From NCBI GenBank assembly GCA_950022655.1, contig OX465584.1, positions 30,167,469-30,231,468 of the forward strand: a DNA stretch of 64,000 nt, given 5' to 3'. Below, one piece after another: positions 46,085-57,033 of the stretch. Positions within the stretch are counted from its first letter, which is position 1. Each line of letters opens with the position of its first letter. The stretch is from Alentia gelatinosa (taxonomy: Eukaryota > Annelida > Polychaeta > Phyllodocida > Polynoidae). A program made the position numbers and the translations under genes. The notes under the pieces were generated by a model. It made no database searches. It had not been told where the DNA came from and saw nothing but the letters and a program-made list of their open reading frames with translations.

Positions 46085-47895
46085 TTTTTTAGATCATTTT
46101 ATTTAACCTGGCCTTAACAAGGCAAAATATGCCTGTTTTCAGTTAATACCACCATTGATATCACGATACATGTTTGTAAATTGGGCTGTATAACGCGTGG
46201 CTGCTAACTATCTAACATATAACATTCACATTATATCACATAGTACTAGAACATCCAATATGAACAATGTGGTACAGGACATAGGTCATTTCTGTCTGAT
46301 ACAATTCGTAGAAATTATCATTCTTGTTTCTTCACCTATGCATGCCCTTAGCTTAATACTTACAATCATACATAATAATGCGATTCAACATATATAAATA
46401 TACAATTATACAGTAATGGAGCTATGTGTCTGCCTAGGGTGTATTCATGCAAGCAGGATTAGATCTGTAAATCATAAAGTCGATGTAAATAATAAATACG
46501 TCTTGGGGTTATCTTGCTGACCCATTTTTCATTAACCAGTGATCATATTAGTAGTTTTGACGGCTTTTCTTAAGGAAGTCTTTTTCTTTATTTTTAAAAT
46601 GAGGATATGTAGGTAACTGTCTATATTCTGTCGGAAGGCGATTCCATAGGTGGGGACATTTGTATAGCATGCTTCTTTTAAAGATTGATCTTCTCTCAGG
46701 TATCACATTGAGTACAGGAGCATCGTGGAGTCTAGTATATCTGTTTCTCAGTACAAGGTGGCTGTCGTTTTTGCTTCTCTTATAGGCTAATTTGCGCGCT
46801 GCCGAGTCACGTCTTTCACTCAAAAAATTGAGGTTTGCTTCAATGTGTAATTGGGTGTTATTAGTTCTATATGGAAGTTTGAGTGTAATGCGGAGTGCTT
46901 TATTTTGTAGTTTTTATAGTTTGTCAAGAGTTTGTTGGTTTGTATTAATCAAAAGTGGGCCTCCATATTCAGCATATGGTAGAATTTTGGTTTTGTAAAT
47001 GGTTATTGCTTGATCTCTGTTTAAATATTGCCTGATTTTTGCAAATAAGTAAATTTTGTGACCTAATTTACGTGACATCTCTTTCTTATGTAATTCATAC
47101 GTCATTTTTTGATCCAACCTTACTCCCAAATAGTCGAACTGGTTTACATATTTGATGTTTTCATTGTTTAAGGTCAATTTGTTTGGTATTTGCAGTTTCT
47201 TTAATTTATTTCTAGTAGCAAAAATCATAGATTTGGTTTTTTTAGTGTTTATCGTCAATTTGTTCCGTTTAGCCCATATACCCAGATTATCTAGGTCAGA
47301 TTGAATGGTATTAGTGGCTGTTCTAATGTTCAATGAGGTGGAGTATACGACTGTATCATCAGCGTAAAGGTTGGAGCTGGCTGAAGTTAGAACGTCTGAT
47401 AGATCGTTGATATAGATTAGAAAGAGAAGTGGCCCCAGGATTGACCCTTGGGGCACACCACAGGATATTGATCTAGGGTTGGATAGAGACTCATTTACTC
47501 TTTTCACATGTGATCTTTCATACAAATAATCATTTAACCAAGCAACTATGTCTTGTTGTAATCCATACTGTTTACATTTCTGTAATAGAATGTAATGTGA
47601 CACCGTGTCAAACGCTTTTGACAGATCTATAAACGTGGCGGCAGTATATTCATTGTTGTTAAGCCCTACAAAAATATTGTCCGTAAAAGCAGCAACTGTG
47701 GAGACAGTTGAGTGCCCTTTCCTGAATCCACCCTGGTTATTGTCAAGGATGCTATTATCTTTAAGGTAAAACGAGATCTGTGAGTGTATGATCTTTTCAA
47801 GCAGTTTCCCTGGCAGTGGGAGTAGTGAAACTGGGCGAAGATTGGTAACATTAAATTGGTCTCCCGATTTTTTCAATGGTTTGTTTTCTTTGTTT
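46085..47895 (-). mobile_element. 5'-truncated LINE, RT region and 3' end
   Basis: The body runs from about 47895, cut before the endonuclease, to a T-rich tract at about 46072-46091 (plus strand) that looks like its A-tail. 5' truncation is usual for target-primed reverse transcription. It differs in protein sequence from the element at 14760-19860, so at least two LINE families are present. Confidence 0.75.
46548..47876 (-). pseudogene. LINE ORF2 fragment, RT with one nonsense codon
   Basis: The upper part (47876-46914, 320 residues) has NLRPVSLLP (12-20), FRKGHS (51-56), IDLSKAFD (83-90), VPQGSILGP (141-149) and catalytic YADD (171-174). A TAA at 46914-46916 interrupts it. The same frame then continues to 46548 with the usual LINE tail (RLHDAPVLNV, LWNRLP). 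Only this one in-frame stop breaks about 440 codons, so the insertion is recent. The endonuclease is absent because of truncation. It is not a functional gene in this copy. Confidence 0.85.
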
Positions 47896-49002
47896 TACTT
47901 GATACTTGTTTTTGTTTTTCTAATTATGGTATGATTATGTCTTTTCTTCCATTGCTTTATTGGTTTGCTGTTTTGATATTTTTCTTGACAAAAACATTGG
48001 ATCATTGTCTGAAATACAGACTTGTATTCTATCTGCCACCAGGGTATAATCTGGGTTTGCGAATATATTGTTTTTATATTTAGTAGGAGAGGATGCTAAT
48101 GTCTTTATGTCTGGATGAATGTTAGAAAGTTAACCAAAGTAACTTAATATCGATGTCCTTAATTCGGGCTTGCCATAGTATCCAGTTGGATTTGTTTTGT
48201 TTCTTTGTGTATGTGTGTTTTTTTCTATCCACCAACATGCACCGATAGGTGCCTACAGGCGACCCAAAAACCTGAGGAACTGACTGGTTAATTAAGGTAA
48301 AACTGAAACCAGAAACTACTCCCTTGGTGATTCCCAATGATAACTGTTGTCTTCGACCCAACACTTGCAGATATTGCCCCAAGTTCAACACTGATGGCCG
48401 AATTCATTGCTTGACCTCAGGTAGAACTTACATAAGCAGATATAATGCAGGGATGCCAGTTTGGGTCCCCAAAAAACATGGAAAATGTGTTTACCATAAG
48501 AAAAAGGAATTCCTATTATCTGAATCAGGATATTGGCATGTGGATAAAAATCATTTAGAACATAAACCCGACAAAGATAGAGAACTTTCCTGAAAACGGT
48601 CCACCACCACCCCTTGACCATAGAGTCCTCCCCCCCCCCCCCTCGAAAAAAAACCCGCCTTTTATGCTGCAATGGTCCACCTGTTTACAGCATTGGTTCC
48701 ACCCATCGGGAAATGACCCGCACGCGCCGTACGCTGGTTCCCCAAGTACACAGGCAAAAACAGGCCAGCTGGGGAATTTAGACCAATCAGAGCCATGGAC
48801 TGGTCCCCTTCCACAGCCCATCCATGTTTGCTGCTCCATGTGGGTTGGACAAACCTGGAAAATGGGCCCATGTTGGCAGCGGCCTGAGGCTGAGGGACTG
48901 TGGGGAGCGTCACTGTCAGTCAGTGGGAAGAGAGGGGAGAGCGGGCAACCTTTTTATTTTGGCATGTTTCTGGGAGGTTCATCTGGGACTTGTTAATAGT
49001 TG

Positions 49003-49373
49003 TTAACCCATTCAAGCCGGGTGATGCCTTGAGGCATCAATCATAGCTGGCCGGGTGATGGCTCAAGGCATCAACCGGTGCTGGCCGGGTGATGCCTTGA
49101 GGCATCATTTACAAAATATACGTTTTTTTAAATAAAATTGAAAATAATGACTTAATAAATTTGAAACTTTTGGAGAATGTAGAGATAACATCATATTTGA
49201 TTTTTCTAAGTGAAATGAAAAATAATAATAACTATCACGTGTCATGTCACGTGATCCAAAATCCAAATTTTCACAATAGGCCTATGTACCCAGCCTCTAG
49301 CGGCATACATTGGCACTAGTACCCGGCTCCATGACTGTAGCCCTGCCGCGGGTACCCGGCGCGATAGGGTTAA
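49003..49373. mobile_element. piggyBac-like MITE, 371 bp, with hairpin tandem repeat
   Basis: Bounded by TTAA (49003-49006, 49370-49373), with termini CCCATTCAAGCCGGGT and the reverse complement of ACCCGGCGCGATAGGG. Just inside the left end are three 34-base tandem units that begin GCCGGGTGATG (49016, 49050, 49084). Each carries GATGCC..AGGCATC, able to form a hairpin. The body shares AGATAACATCATATTTGA with the fragment at 22117-22290. Confidence 0.75.
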
Positions 49374-49534
49374 ATCAATCTAACACAAAGAAAACAAGTT
49401 TTTTATCCTGAAAAGGAAAACATGATTTTCCATGGAAATGTAGGGGTCAGGGTAGTCGAGCAGCATTGTTTCACTTTTACGCTAGATGGCGCGAGTGCCG
49501 ATCCCTGCTGTGCGGTAAAGCCGGCAGACCCTTG

Positions 49535-49920
49535 TATGTAAATACTACGGGGTCGCCCGCATTACATAACTCAGTCAGTATATAAGACTGAGTCCGCAGC
49601 AGTTGACAGGACTTCTCACGGTGCCTCTCTGTAGAGTGAACGCCTGGAGCCTCACGAGTTGGTAAGGTTGCATCGAAACCTTTCAACGTTGAAGAGACCA
49701 GAATCTCTTCCCGCACTAGTTGGTGCCCCGTAGCACCAACCGACTGGAAACATACCGAAATAAAGAAAGGTATACTGAAATAATCTGGAGTTTTGTGTCC
49801 ATAGGTAGCAGGAGGTTGTAGATCCCGCATCTCCCTGCCCTTTCCAGTGGGTCAATCCGAACCCACCCGTACTGGCACGGTAAGTACGGGGTAGCGACTA
49901 TGGTCTCGGGTTTCGCTACA
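49535..49920 (+). repeat. LTR-like or promoter-like segment, uncertain
   Basis: TATATAA (49579-49585) is framed by an 8-bp inverted pair ACTCAGTC/GACTGAGT. Downstream lie an AATAAAG (49760-49766) and a perfect hairpin GTTGGTGC-CCCGTA-GCACCAAC (49719-49740). TG...CA limits at about 49535 and 49920 would suit a solo LTR. No target duplication was found, so this is a weak call. Confidence 0.3.
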
Positions 49921-49981
49921 GAAACAAGGAAAACTGGCATCCCTAAAAATGTGAGCTGTTGCATCTCAAACTTAGAGTTCT

Positions 49982-50975
49982 GGGCCCTGTTTCATAAGTA
50001 GCGGAAGGTTTTAGCGAGCGAACCCGTAAATTAGCGGCTGGGATAGCGAGACGAACAACGTGCTTATTAATTCTGCGTTTCATAACCCCTCTCGCTATTC
50101 AGCAGTCTCGTTCGTTCGTTATTTACGGGCATCCGTTCGTTGTTCGCGCAACTTCACTCTCCCAGCAGATGTTTTTGCTACTTATCTTTTACTGGGCTAC
50201 AAGACCTATGTTCGGAGAGTGTATCATAGCGGCTGTTTGGGAAGAATGCATACGGTAGGGTAGTGGTTAGCGTATCGGTTTGTTGATCTCAGGATCGCGG
50301 GTACGATTCCCGGCCGCGGTAAAGTTTTTTAAAGTTTTTTTTTTAGAAGCAAAACAGAAACAAAACAGAAGCGAAGCCTTTATATTATATATATATATAT
50401 AAAAGACGTGGGGATGGAAAAAGGAGATGAGGCAGTATTGGCGGAGTAATGTATATTTATACAAACAGTGTAAACATTGTAACAGTTACAGAACCGACCA
50501 AAGGAAGGAAAGGAAAAAAAATGCCCCCGTGTACATAGGTATATCAATTCAAAATTATATTTTAGGCTTTTAAGATATTAAAATAGTCATGTTTCTTTGT
50601 TTGTTAAGCATAAAGAAAATGTTCCCCTAGAGGAAAAAAGTGAAAAGGATTCCCTACCTATTACAATTAAATATTTTTCCCAAAGCTGGGTTTTTTTCCC
50701 TGAATACTGAAAAATCTGAAAAAAATATATGTACATTTATACTGCTATTTGGGGATGTATGAGAGGGTCGACCTTCTCGTAAATAGCGGGTGTTTTTCCG
50801 CCAAAATAGCGGACGTATAGCTGGGCGGCAGATCCTATTGCAACGGACATTACGCCATTTCCTCCCTCTAGCGAACGAGACCATAAAACCTACTTGCTTA
50901 TATGCAACGGACGCTCACGCTATTAACGAACGAACCGCTTTTAACGAACCTTCCGCTGCTTATGAAACAGGGCCC
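49982..50975. mobile_element. GGGCCC-TIR DNA transposon, non-autonomous, 994 bp
   Basis: The left end GGGCCCTGTTTCATAAGTAG and the reverse complement of the right end (GGGCCCTGTTTCATAAGCAG) match over about 29 bases through GCGGAAGGTT, with one difference. Subterminal GTTCGTTCGTTAA-type words are inverted between the arms. There is no transposase. The interior carries a tRNA-like Pol III unit and a TA repeat at about 50384-50402. The superfamily was not assigned. Confidence 0.75.
50249..50320 (+). ncRNA. tRNA-like sequence with Pol III A and B boxes (SINE head or tRNA pseudogene)
   Basis: TAGGGTAGTGGTTAGCG (50256-50272) fits an A box and D arm. GCGGGTACGATTCCCGG (50297-50313) fits a B box and T arm, with one change from GGTTCGANTCC. 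T6 and T10 runs at 50325 and 50336 would stop Pol III. The acceptor stem does not pair well, so this is not a working tRNA; a SINE head is the likely reading. It sits inside the GGGCCC-TIR element. Confidence 0.6.
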
Positions 50976-53900
50976 TGCTTCACATGTAAACACTGCAGAA
51001 TACAATACGTTTGGCAGGACAAACAAGAACAGAAACTATGTTTTGCAGCCCATTTCAACAACATTACCAAGAACTGTGAAAGAGAGTGAGTTAGGCTGCC
51101 ACCATCACATGGGTCTTGATGATATAACCATACACAGTCAACTTTGTCTATGCAGCACCTAGCCAGTATTACCAGCCCTGTCCACAATGGAGATGTGGGT
51201 GTGAACATTTTACCTCTGCAGCACCCTATTCTGCAAAGGCAAAATACCAAAGAGACCTGTTGGTATTCAATTGTATCCATCATCTACAGACCAAAGGCCT
51301 GGTGGGTCTGAACCACTAAAGCATTTGCTTAAACCTAGCTAACACATAGACTGACTCAAGCCTAGCCATGTGAAAAATATCTTTAATACAATTTGGTCAA
51401 TGTATGGATACCTGGTAATTCTATCCAATTGACCACTCCTTTTTAACCAATCTTGGTTGTAGCTACCAAATAACTCTTGCATTTAGCTTAGAATCATAGG
51501 AGTTGACGGTTTTACATTGGATAGTCACCCCAAAATAGATTGGATTCACCAAGCCTAAAGATTAAATCATTGAGTCCATTTTATTAACTCTCATCGCCTA
51601 GATGAGGGGCAGCTTCCGAGTTAACTGAAGATAGGGTCAACATGACATTATCCCCGGTTTTCTCCTCCATAGAGCCTGATGAGCGCCATCCGAAACCAAT
51701 TAAGGAGGCTCAAACTTTTCTCCTACATTACAAGAGGGAAACCCCAACATCATAATGGTCATATCACCTCTCAGTAAGAAATTAACGTCATACAATACAA
51801 GTTACAAACAAGTTTTCTATGAAATGGCTAATGAAACGACGGTACATGTACTTTACCAAATCTTAATGAAAGGTTTAGGACAAGTCCTGGCATCAGTAAC
51901 AGTATCGTGCTTATTCAAATAAGGTTTCATCAAATTTATTCATGTATGAGCGCTCGCATTCAACTTCAGAAAATGTTATTTGGTGAAACACCAGGTGCAT
52001 ACTTTTTTGGTTGTTCATCAGATTATGACAATCGAGTTACGGCAGTGTGAACGGGAATTATGGTTAAGAAAACCAAGGCCGAGCAAAGTAAATGATTGAA
52101 TCCCAGCTATGATAGCCCTCCGAGGTGATTGATGAATTCTTCTCAGCCTTCATATTTCAACCTAATACCCTTTCCCCAACTTACTCATGAACTCTTATAT
52201 GACATCAATAATTATCTCGGTATAGATAAGAATATCTTAAATCAGATAGCATCAGCAATGCATTGAGGTTTTATCAGAATATTATTTTGACGCATTACCT
52301 AGTTTCCTTTTGAGAATTGCTTCAGACATTACCTGTTTTGGGAATACCCTGACAGGATTGAACTCCAAGCAGATTCTGTATATCAAAATTCATGTTCTAA
52401 CGGGGTATAATATAAGTAACAGTGGTTAGGCTGCAAAAATCGTACCCTAGGTTGTCCGGGACTATTCCAAAACCAGTGACGTTATTAGTGCATATGCACC
52501 TGGGAGCTACCTATTGATAAAAGGACAATCAGGGCAAGCTTAAACGTTTGCTGTTTATTCCCCAGTTACTCACAAATTTTAATGAAACCACAAATCTTTT
52601 AAATTAAATGAAGTCATTCATGAAGTCATTCAATAACATTTTATTTACAACAATTTTCAACATTTACAGAGAACCATTCATCCGTCTCCCTTTGTATAAA
52701 GAACATTAGTTTTGATAATTGACATTAAATGACTAACATTGTATTAGTTTGAATGTAGTTCTTCTTGTATCCAAAATATGACATTTACTTAACAAATGTT
52801 TCTTCATATTAGACGGGCAGGGTTTGTGGCACACATCTTTAAAATACATTTAGCAATTTTCAATCACCAAAACCATGCGGAGAAAACTGCAGTTTATTTA
52901 GCCTGCAATCAGTTTCAAATATTAGTAGAGTTTATTGTACGTTAAACATGAACATCAGAGGTGATGAATCGAAAACTCAGTGACTGAAAAAATATATACA
53001 CGTTTAACCATAAATAAAACAACGTAGTTACTTGTATCCCTTTCAAGACCCGCTGCTAGGCACCTAAAAATGTGCGATTTTTTAAAACCAGTATTTGTAT
53101 TCTCATCGTTATATTTTTAGATATCACATTTGAACGTCAGCAATGTCAGTCAGGGTCAGGGAAGAAAGTGGAAATATTTCCATATGTACCTTTCTGCCTG
53201 AGAGACCGGGAAAACTTGGATAATATGTCCTTGTCGGCCATGGCATGGGGCTGAGGGTCTGTGGGGAGTTTCAAACCACTGTTTTATCGGCGTGAATGAG
53301 GCTAAATCAATACTATCTTTGTTAGACGCAATGAAAAGCAATTACATATACTGAATATGGAAAAGTGGGTTTCCACGGAAAAGTGGAAAACTGACATCTC
53401 TAGAACGTATCGACTCATTCATTACTGGCCTCAGTTTTCTTACCGGGTAATTACATAATGCTCACCTACAAGTTAATACTAATTCAAATGGTGACTTCTG
53501 GCTGCAATAACGGTTTACCTGATGGTACCTGTTCATTACAAAATAATGCCCATAAAAATAGTTCCAATGTAGGTTATAATCTCAAGGCGCGATTCCTTTG
53601 GGAAAAGGAAAATAATTGTTGACAGGATTCAGCATCAACTTCAAGGCTTCAATATGAGAACTTACCATGAGATTGATATGTATTTTAGCACAGTAGGTGC
53701 ACCTTCCGAACATAAAACAATCTTATTTGTGGAACGCATTTCTCGCAGGAAGTGCTCAAACATTATAGTTCTGTTAATAGGAACCAAAGGGACACAGTCA
53801 AGATGACGTTATACAATGTATTGTATTGTGAATAGTATCAAGATTGCTTCTCATATCAAACCAGATAATACCGCAGATCAAAGCGGTAAGTGAACGGCAT

Positions 53901-56900
53901 TGGTTGAGATTGAAACCATCGACCTGGGCATATAACGAATGAGACGGCATCCTGATAAATTAGTTTATGTACTGTACCAACGACATCGATAATCAGTGAC
54001 GTTTCACTAAATGTCGTCTGCGACTGAAAGGTGTCCCTCGTGACACACTCGCGGAGAAAATGCTACGCCGGGTACAAGCAGTGGTTAACAAAACACAGCA
54101 TCCACAATCTGTCAATAAGTCTTTTACACCATAGTACTGGCCAGAAAATACATCACTACAATAAATGGAGGGATGATACAATTTCTCATTTAATTACATA
54201 TCACTCATAGAAGTTAATATCTAATGGCTTAACCCTAAGACACTAACATAGTAAACGCGGGGTGCCAGATTAACTTCAAATAACTCTATAGAAATCATTA
54301 TATTTCAAGAGCATAAAACTGCATATTTTGCTATGCTAATAATTAACCTTTCAATGAGCTTCAGTAGTTATATAATAAATCTTCAATGAGCGCCAATAGT
54401 TAATAGTAAATCTAACTTTCTTCATAATTCTTTGCTTGGCCTCATGAATAGGTTCAGAGATAAGACAGGTCACTGTAACCGACCTTGGGACTGATAGTAA
54501 GAAGCACCTTATAGAGATATGCAATGATTTATTAATAAGTTGTCATAGCTTCAACAATTGACTTTCAAAACACACGTATATACAATGAAAGTCATAAGTT
54601 AACATCGGTTAAAATGTCAAGTAATGACTTGATGAGTATGAAGTATAATAAATATAAAATGCTTCGTTGTGATGCTATATAATCTGAGTTGGGAGAAATT
54701 CAAGTTTCATGCTTTCACAAATATATCTATTATATAATAATACAAATGCTCACTATTACCTTTTCCTACTCTTTATGTGTTGTGAGCTAAATGAATGCGT
54801 TAGTATGGGAGAATTTGTAGACTATAGGTTTTATGCAGGAACGTTTAGGAATTGACAGATATATCACATCATTACAATTATAGATTGATACAAAAAATGA
54901 CTTTTTTGAGGTATCACTTGTCAATCTTTGGTATAATGTTCATCACATAGCACCACTGCCAAGTAACTGTCAGATTAATAATGCTCACGCCTTGAAATAC
55001 TGTCACAGATTGATAATCATCATTCGAATATAAGCAATTCTAAATTTTGTTTCGTTAATAGTCACATTGTAAATATCAAAATCACCTTTCCAGGAAAGAG
55101 GTGGTCACGTCAAGGTCAGAATATCTTTCATCTAGGGTTCGATCGACTATCATAGATACCAAACAATAGCTGCGGGGTTATCGCCTGAAACCTATCGCCT
55201 CGATGACATTCGGCGATCTCTGGCTATTAGCAACAGACAGGGTTATGGGTCATACCAATATTCTTTGGCATATAGATAACTCTGCGATTAGAAAAAAACT
55301 GTCCGTTCACCAGACAAATAGATCTCACAAGGTTCCGCTATGCGGCAATTCTGTAAGTTTGATCGCCTACTGAACCTGCCTGTATCAATCTCTTCAACCT
55401 CCTATACAGAATCACGGATTTGGGTGACAGTGTAATAAAGGTCCGTGACAGACTATATCATGCACTAGGTCTGTTTCCATAAGAAGAGTAATATTAGTAA
55501 TATCATCACCATCAAGGGAGTGTTCCATTGACCCGATGAAAGCGTCAAAAGGGAGGTCGGCCTGCACCAAACGACGACGCCTGACGTCGGCCACTGAGCC
55601 TCGTATATATTCTAGTGTCAATGGAGCAGAGTAGCAGTCATAGCATGGTTTTAATGCGTGACACGATCACACTCTAATGGCGTTGCCATTTTGAAGAAAT
55701 CCTTGCATAGAAAACGGTCCAAGCTTGTTTCTCCTATTTTGACTTTTTAAAAGATAGTAAGTCATTTCAAAAGCTAGATGAATGTAAAACTAGCTTTGGT
55801 AATTATTTAAAACGAAAACAATACGGCCAACTGAACTTTTTCAAATGGATACCTAATAAATTAGATTTCGTCAGATTCATGAAACCGGCCATCGCAGGTT
55901 GGCACTATTTTCAGTTAGTTTGTACACTATAACCATGAATAACACACACCCGACATCGTTCATTGGGTCAATGAAAGACTCCCTTTAGACAAACAGAAAA
56001 TGGAATAATACCATGGCGGTAAAATATCTAATCATGACAACTGTAAGAGGGAGGAGGCGTATGTTGGAAATGCAAACCTTAACTATAGACATATTAATTA
56101 TGCTAAGTCTCCAAACACAGGACAGTAACAACTGCAACAACAACGGATACTCCTACATTACGAACAAGCCGCATCATTCACATATCGACCAGCGATTGAA
56201 AACTTAGTTCCCGCCTTTGCAAATCTCAACAACAGAATGTCCTTGGAGTGTGAAACATAGCATGACTAATATGTAATCATCTTTGTACTATCTCGTATGT
56301 CTTCACATTTGTTTTGCATCTGAACACAATTTATGGCACCAGGTTATAGAACATATAATAGTAGTGAAAGCACCCCTCCTTATAATCTCCTCCTGACATT
56401 AATAATTTATACATCTATTTCAACGGCGCGAACATTACACCGAAGCAAGTTAAGCAACACTGGATTTTTACACTAATGGAACTTGTAAATGACTTCCTAT
56501 AGACAGAAGTCTATTCCTTTCAAGTCCGCTAACACTTCCCGTTTTCCTCATACCCGTACCTTCATATGGATATTTTCTGGACACCACATATTCACAGTAT
56601 ACAGTATATGCTGTTGTCCATGGTAACAGAAAAAGTACCTTATTTCTAACAAGTGCACCGTTCCTGAAGGATATGAAAATAGTTGATCAAAATCTCACAT
56701 TCATGAGGAAAATTACAATATACAGGAAGTCAAAATATCAGTCGCCCAGCAACTCTGATTTAAATGTGAAAACTGATGACAAGGCTTTATAAGTGAGTGA
56801 ACCCACGTGGTAAATGCATCAATTTCGCCTGTATATATATATGCATATTCATTATGAATATAATTCCTAAATATAACAGCCCATGCACAAGCGTTTTGTG

Positions 56901-57033
56901 AATTGGAAAGGTATGGTTAAGCTTGCAAGGGCAGAATCACCAGGGAAGAACTTGCTTGCGCGATGATATGGGTACCATTTGCCTGAGCGATATAAAGGTT
57001 GCCGCAGAAATAATAAGGACCTGGCAACTACTA
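50976..57033. other. Region 3' of PNPLA2-like gene, no other gene seen
   Basis: 6 kb of AT-rich sequence. Some may be a long 3' UTR of the lipase on the minus strand. AAATAAAA read on the minus strand at about 52641-52648, after three GAAGTCATTCAT units (52610-52635), is a candidate distal end. Apart from the MITE at 53150-53402 nothing was assigned. Confidence 0.45.
53150..53402 (+). repeat. Dispersed MITE, CAGGGATGTCAG family
   Basis: It starts near GTCAGGGTCAGGGAAG and ends CGGAAAAGTGGAAAACTGACATCTCTAG. The interior has TTTCTGCCTGAGAGACCGGGA and GGGGCTGAGGGTCTGTGGGG. It is the clearest full-length copy of a family with six or more members here. Confidence 0.55.

Larger units (their letters stand above)
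48449..49945. mobile_element. Possible 1.5-kb element with CAGGGATGCCAGTTT ends
   Basis: GCAGGGATGCCAGTTT at 48449 is mirrored by AAACTGGCATCCCT at 49930-49943. The ends match the MITE family seen elsewhere (CAGGGATGTCAGTTTTCC), so this may be a longer relative or two partial copies flanking unrelated insertions. A piggyBac-like MITE (49003-49373) and LTR-like sequence (about 49535-49920) lie inside. No transposase frame is recognised. Confidence 0.4.

Noticed and set aside
48664..48996. 110-codon frame as a gene
   Set aside because: It lies within TE-derived repeats and the translation is compositionally odd with no family resemblance.
50249..50320. Functional tRNA gene
   Set aside because: The acceptor stem does not pair and the T loop has an A at a conserved T; a SINE head or pseudogene is more likely.
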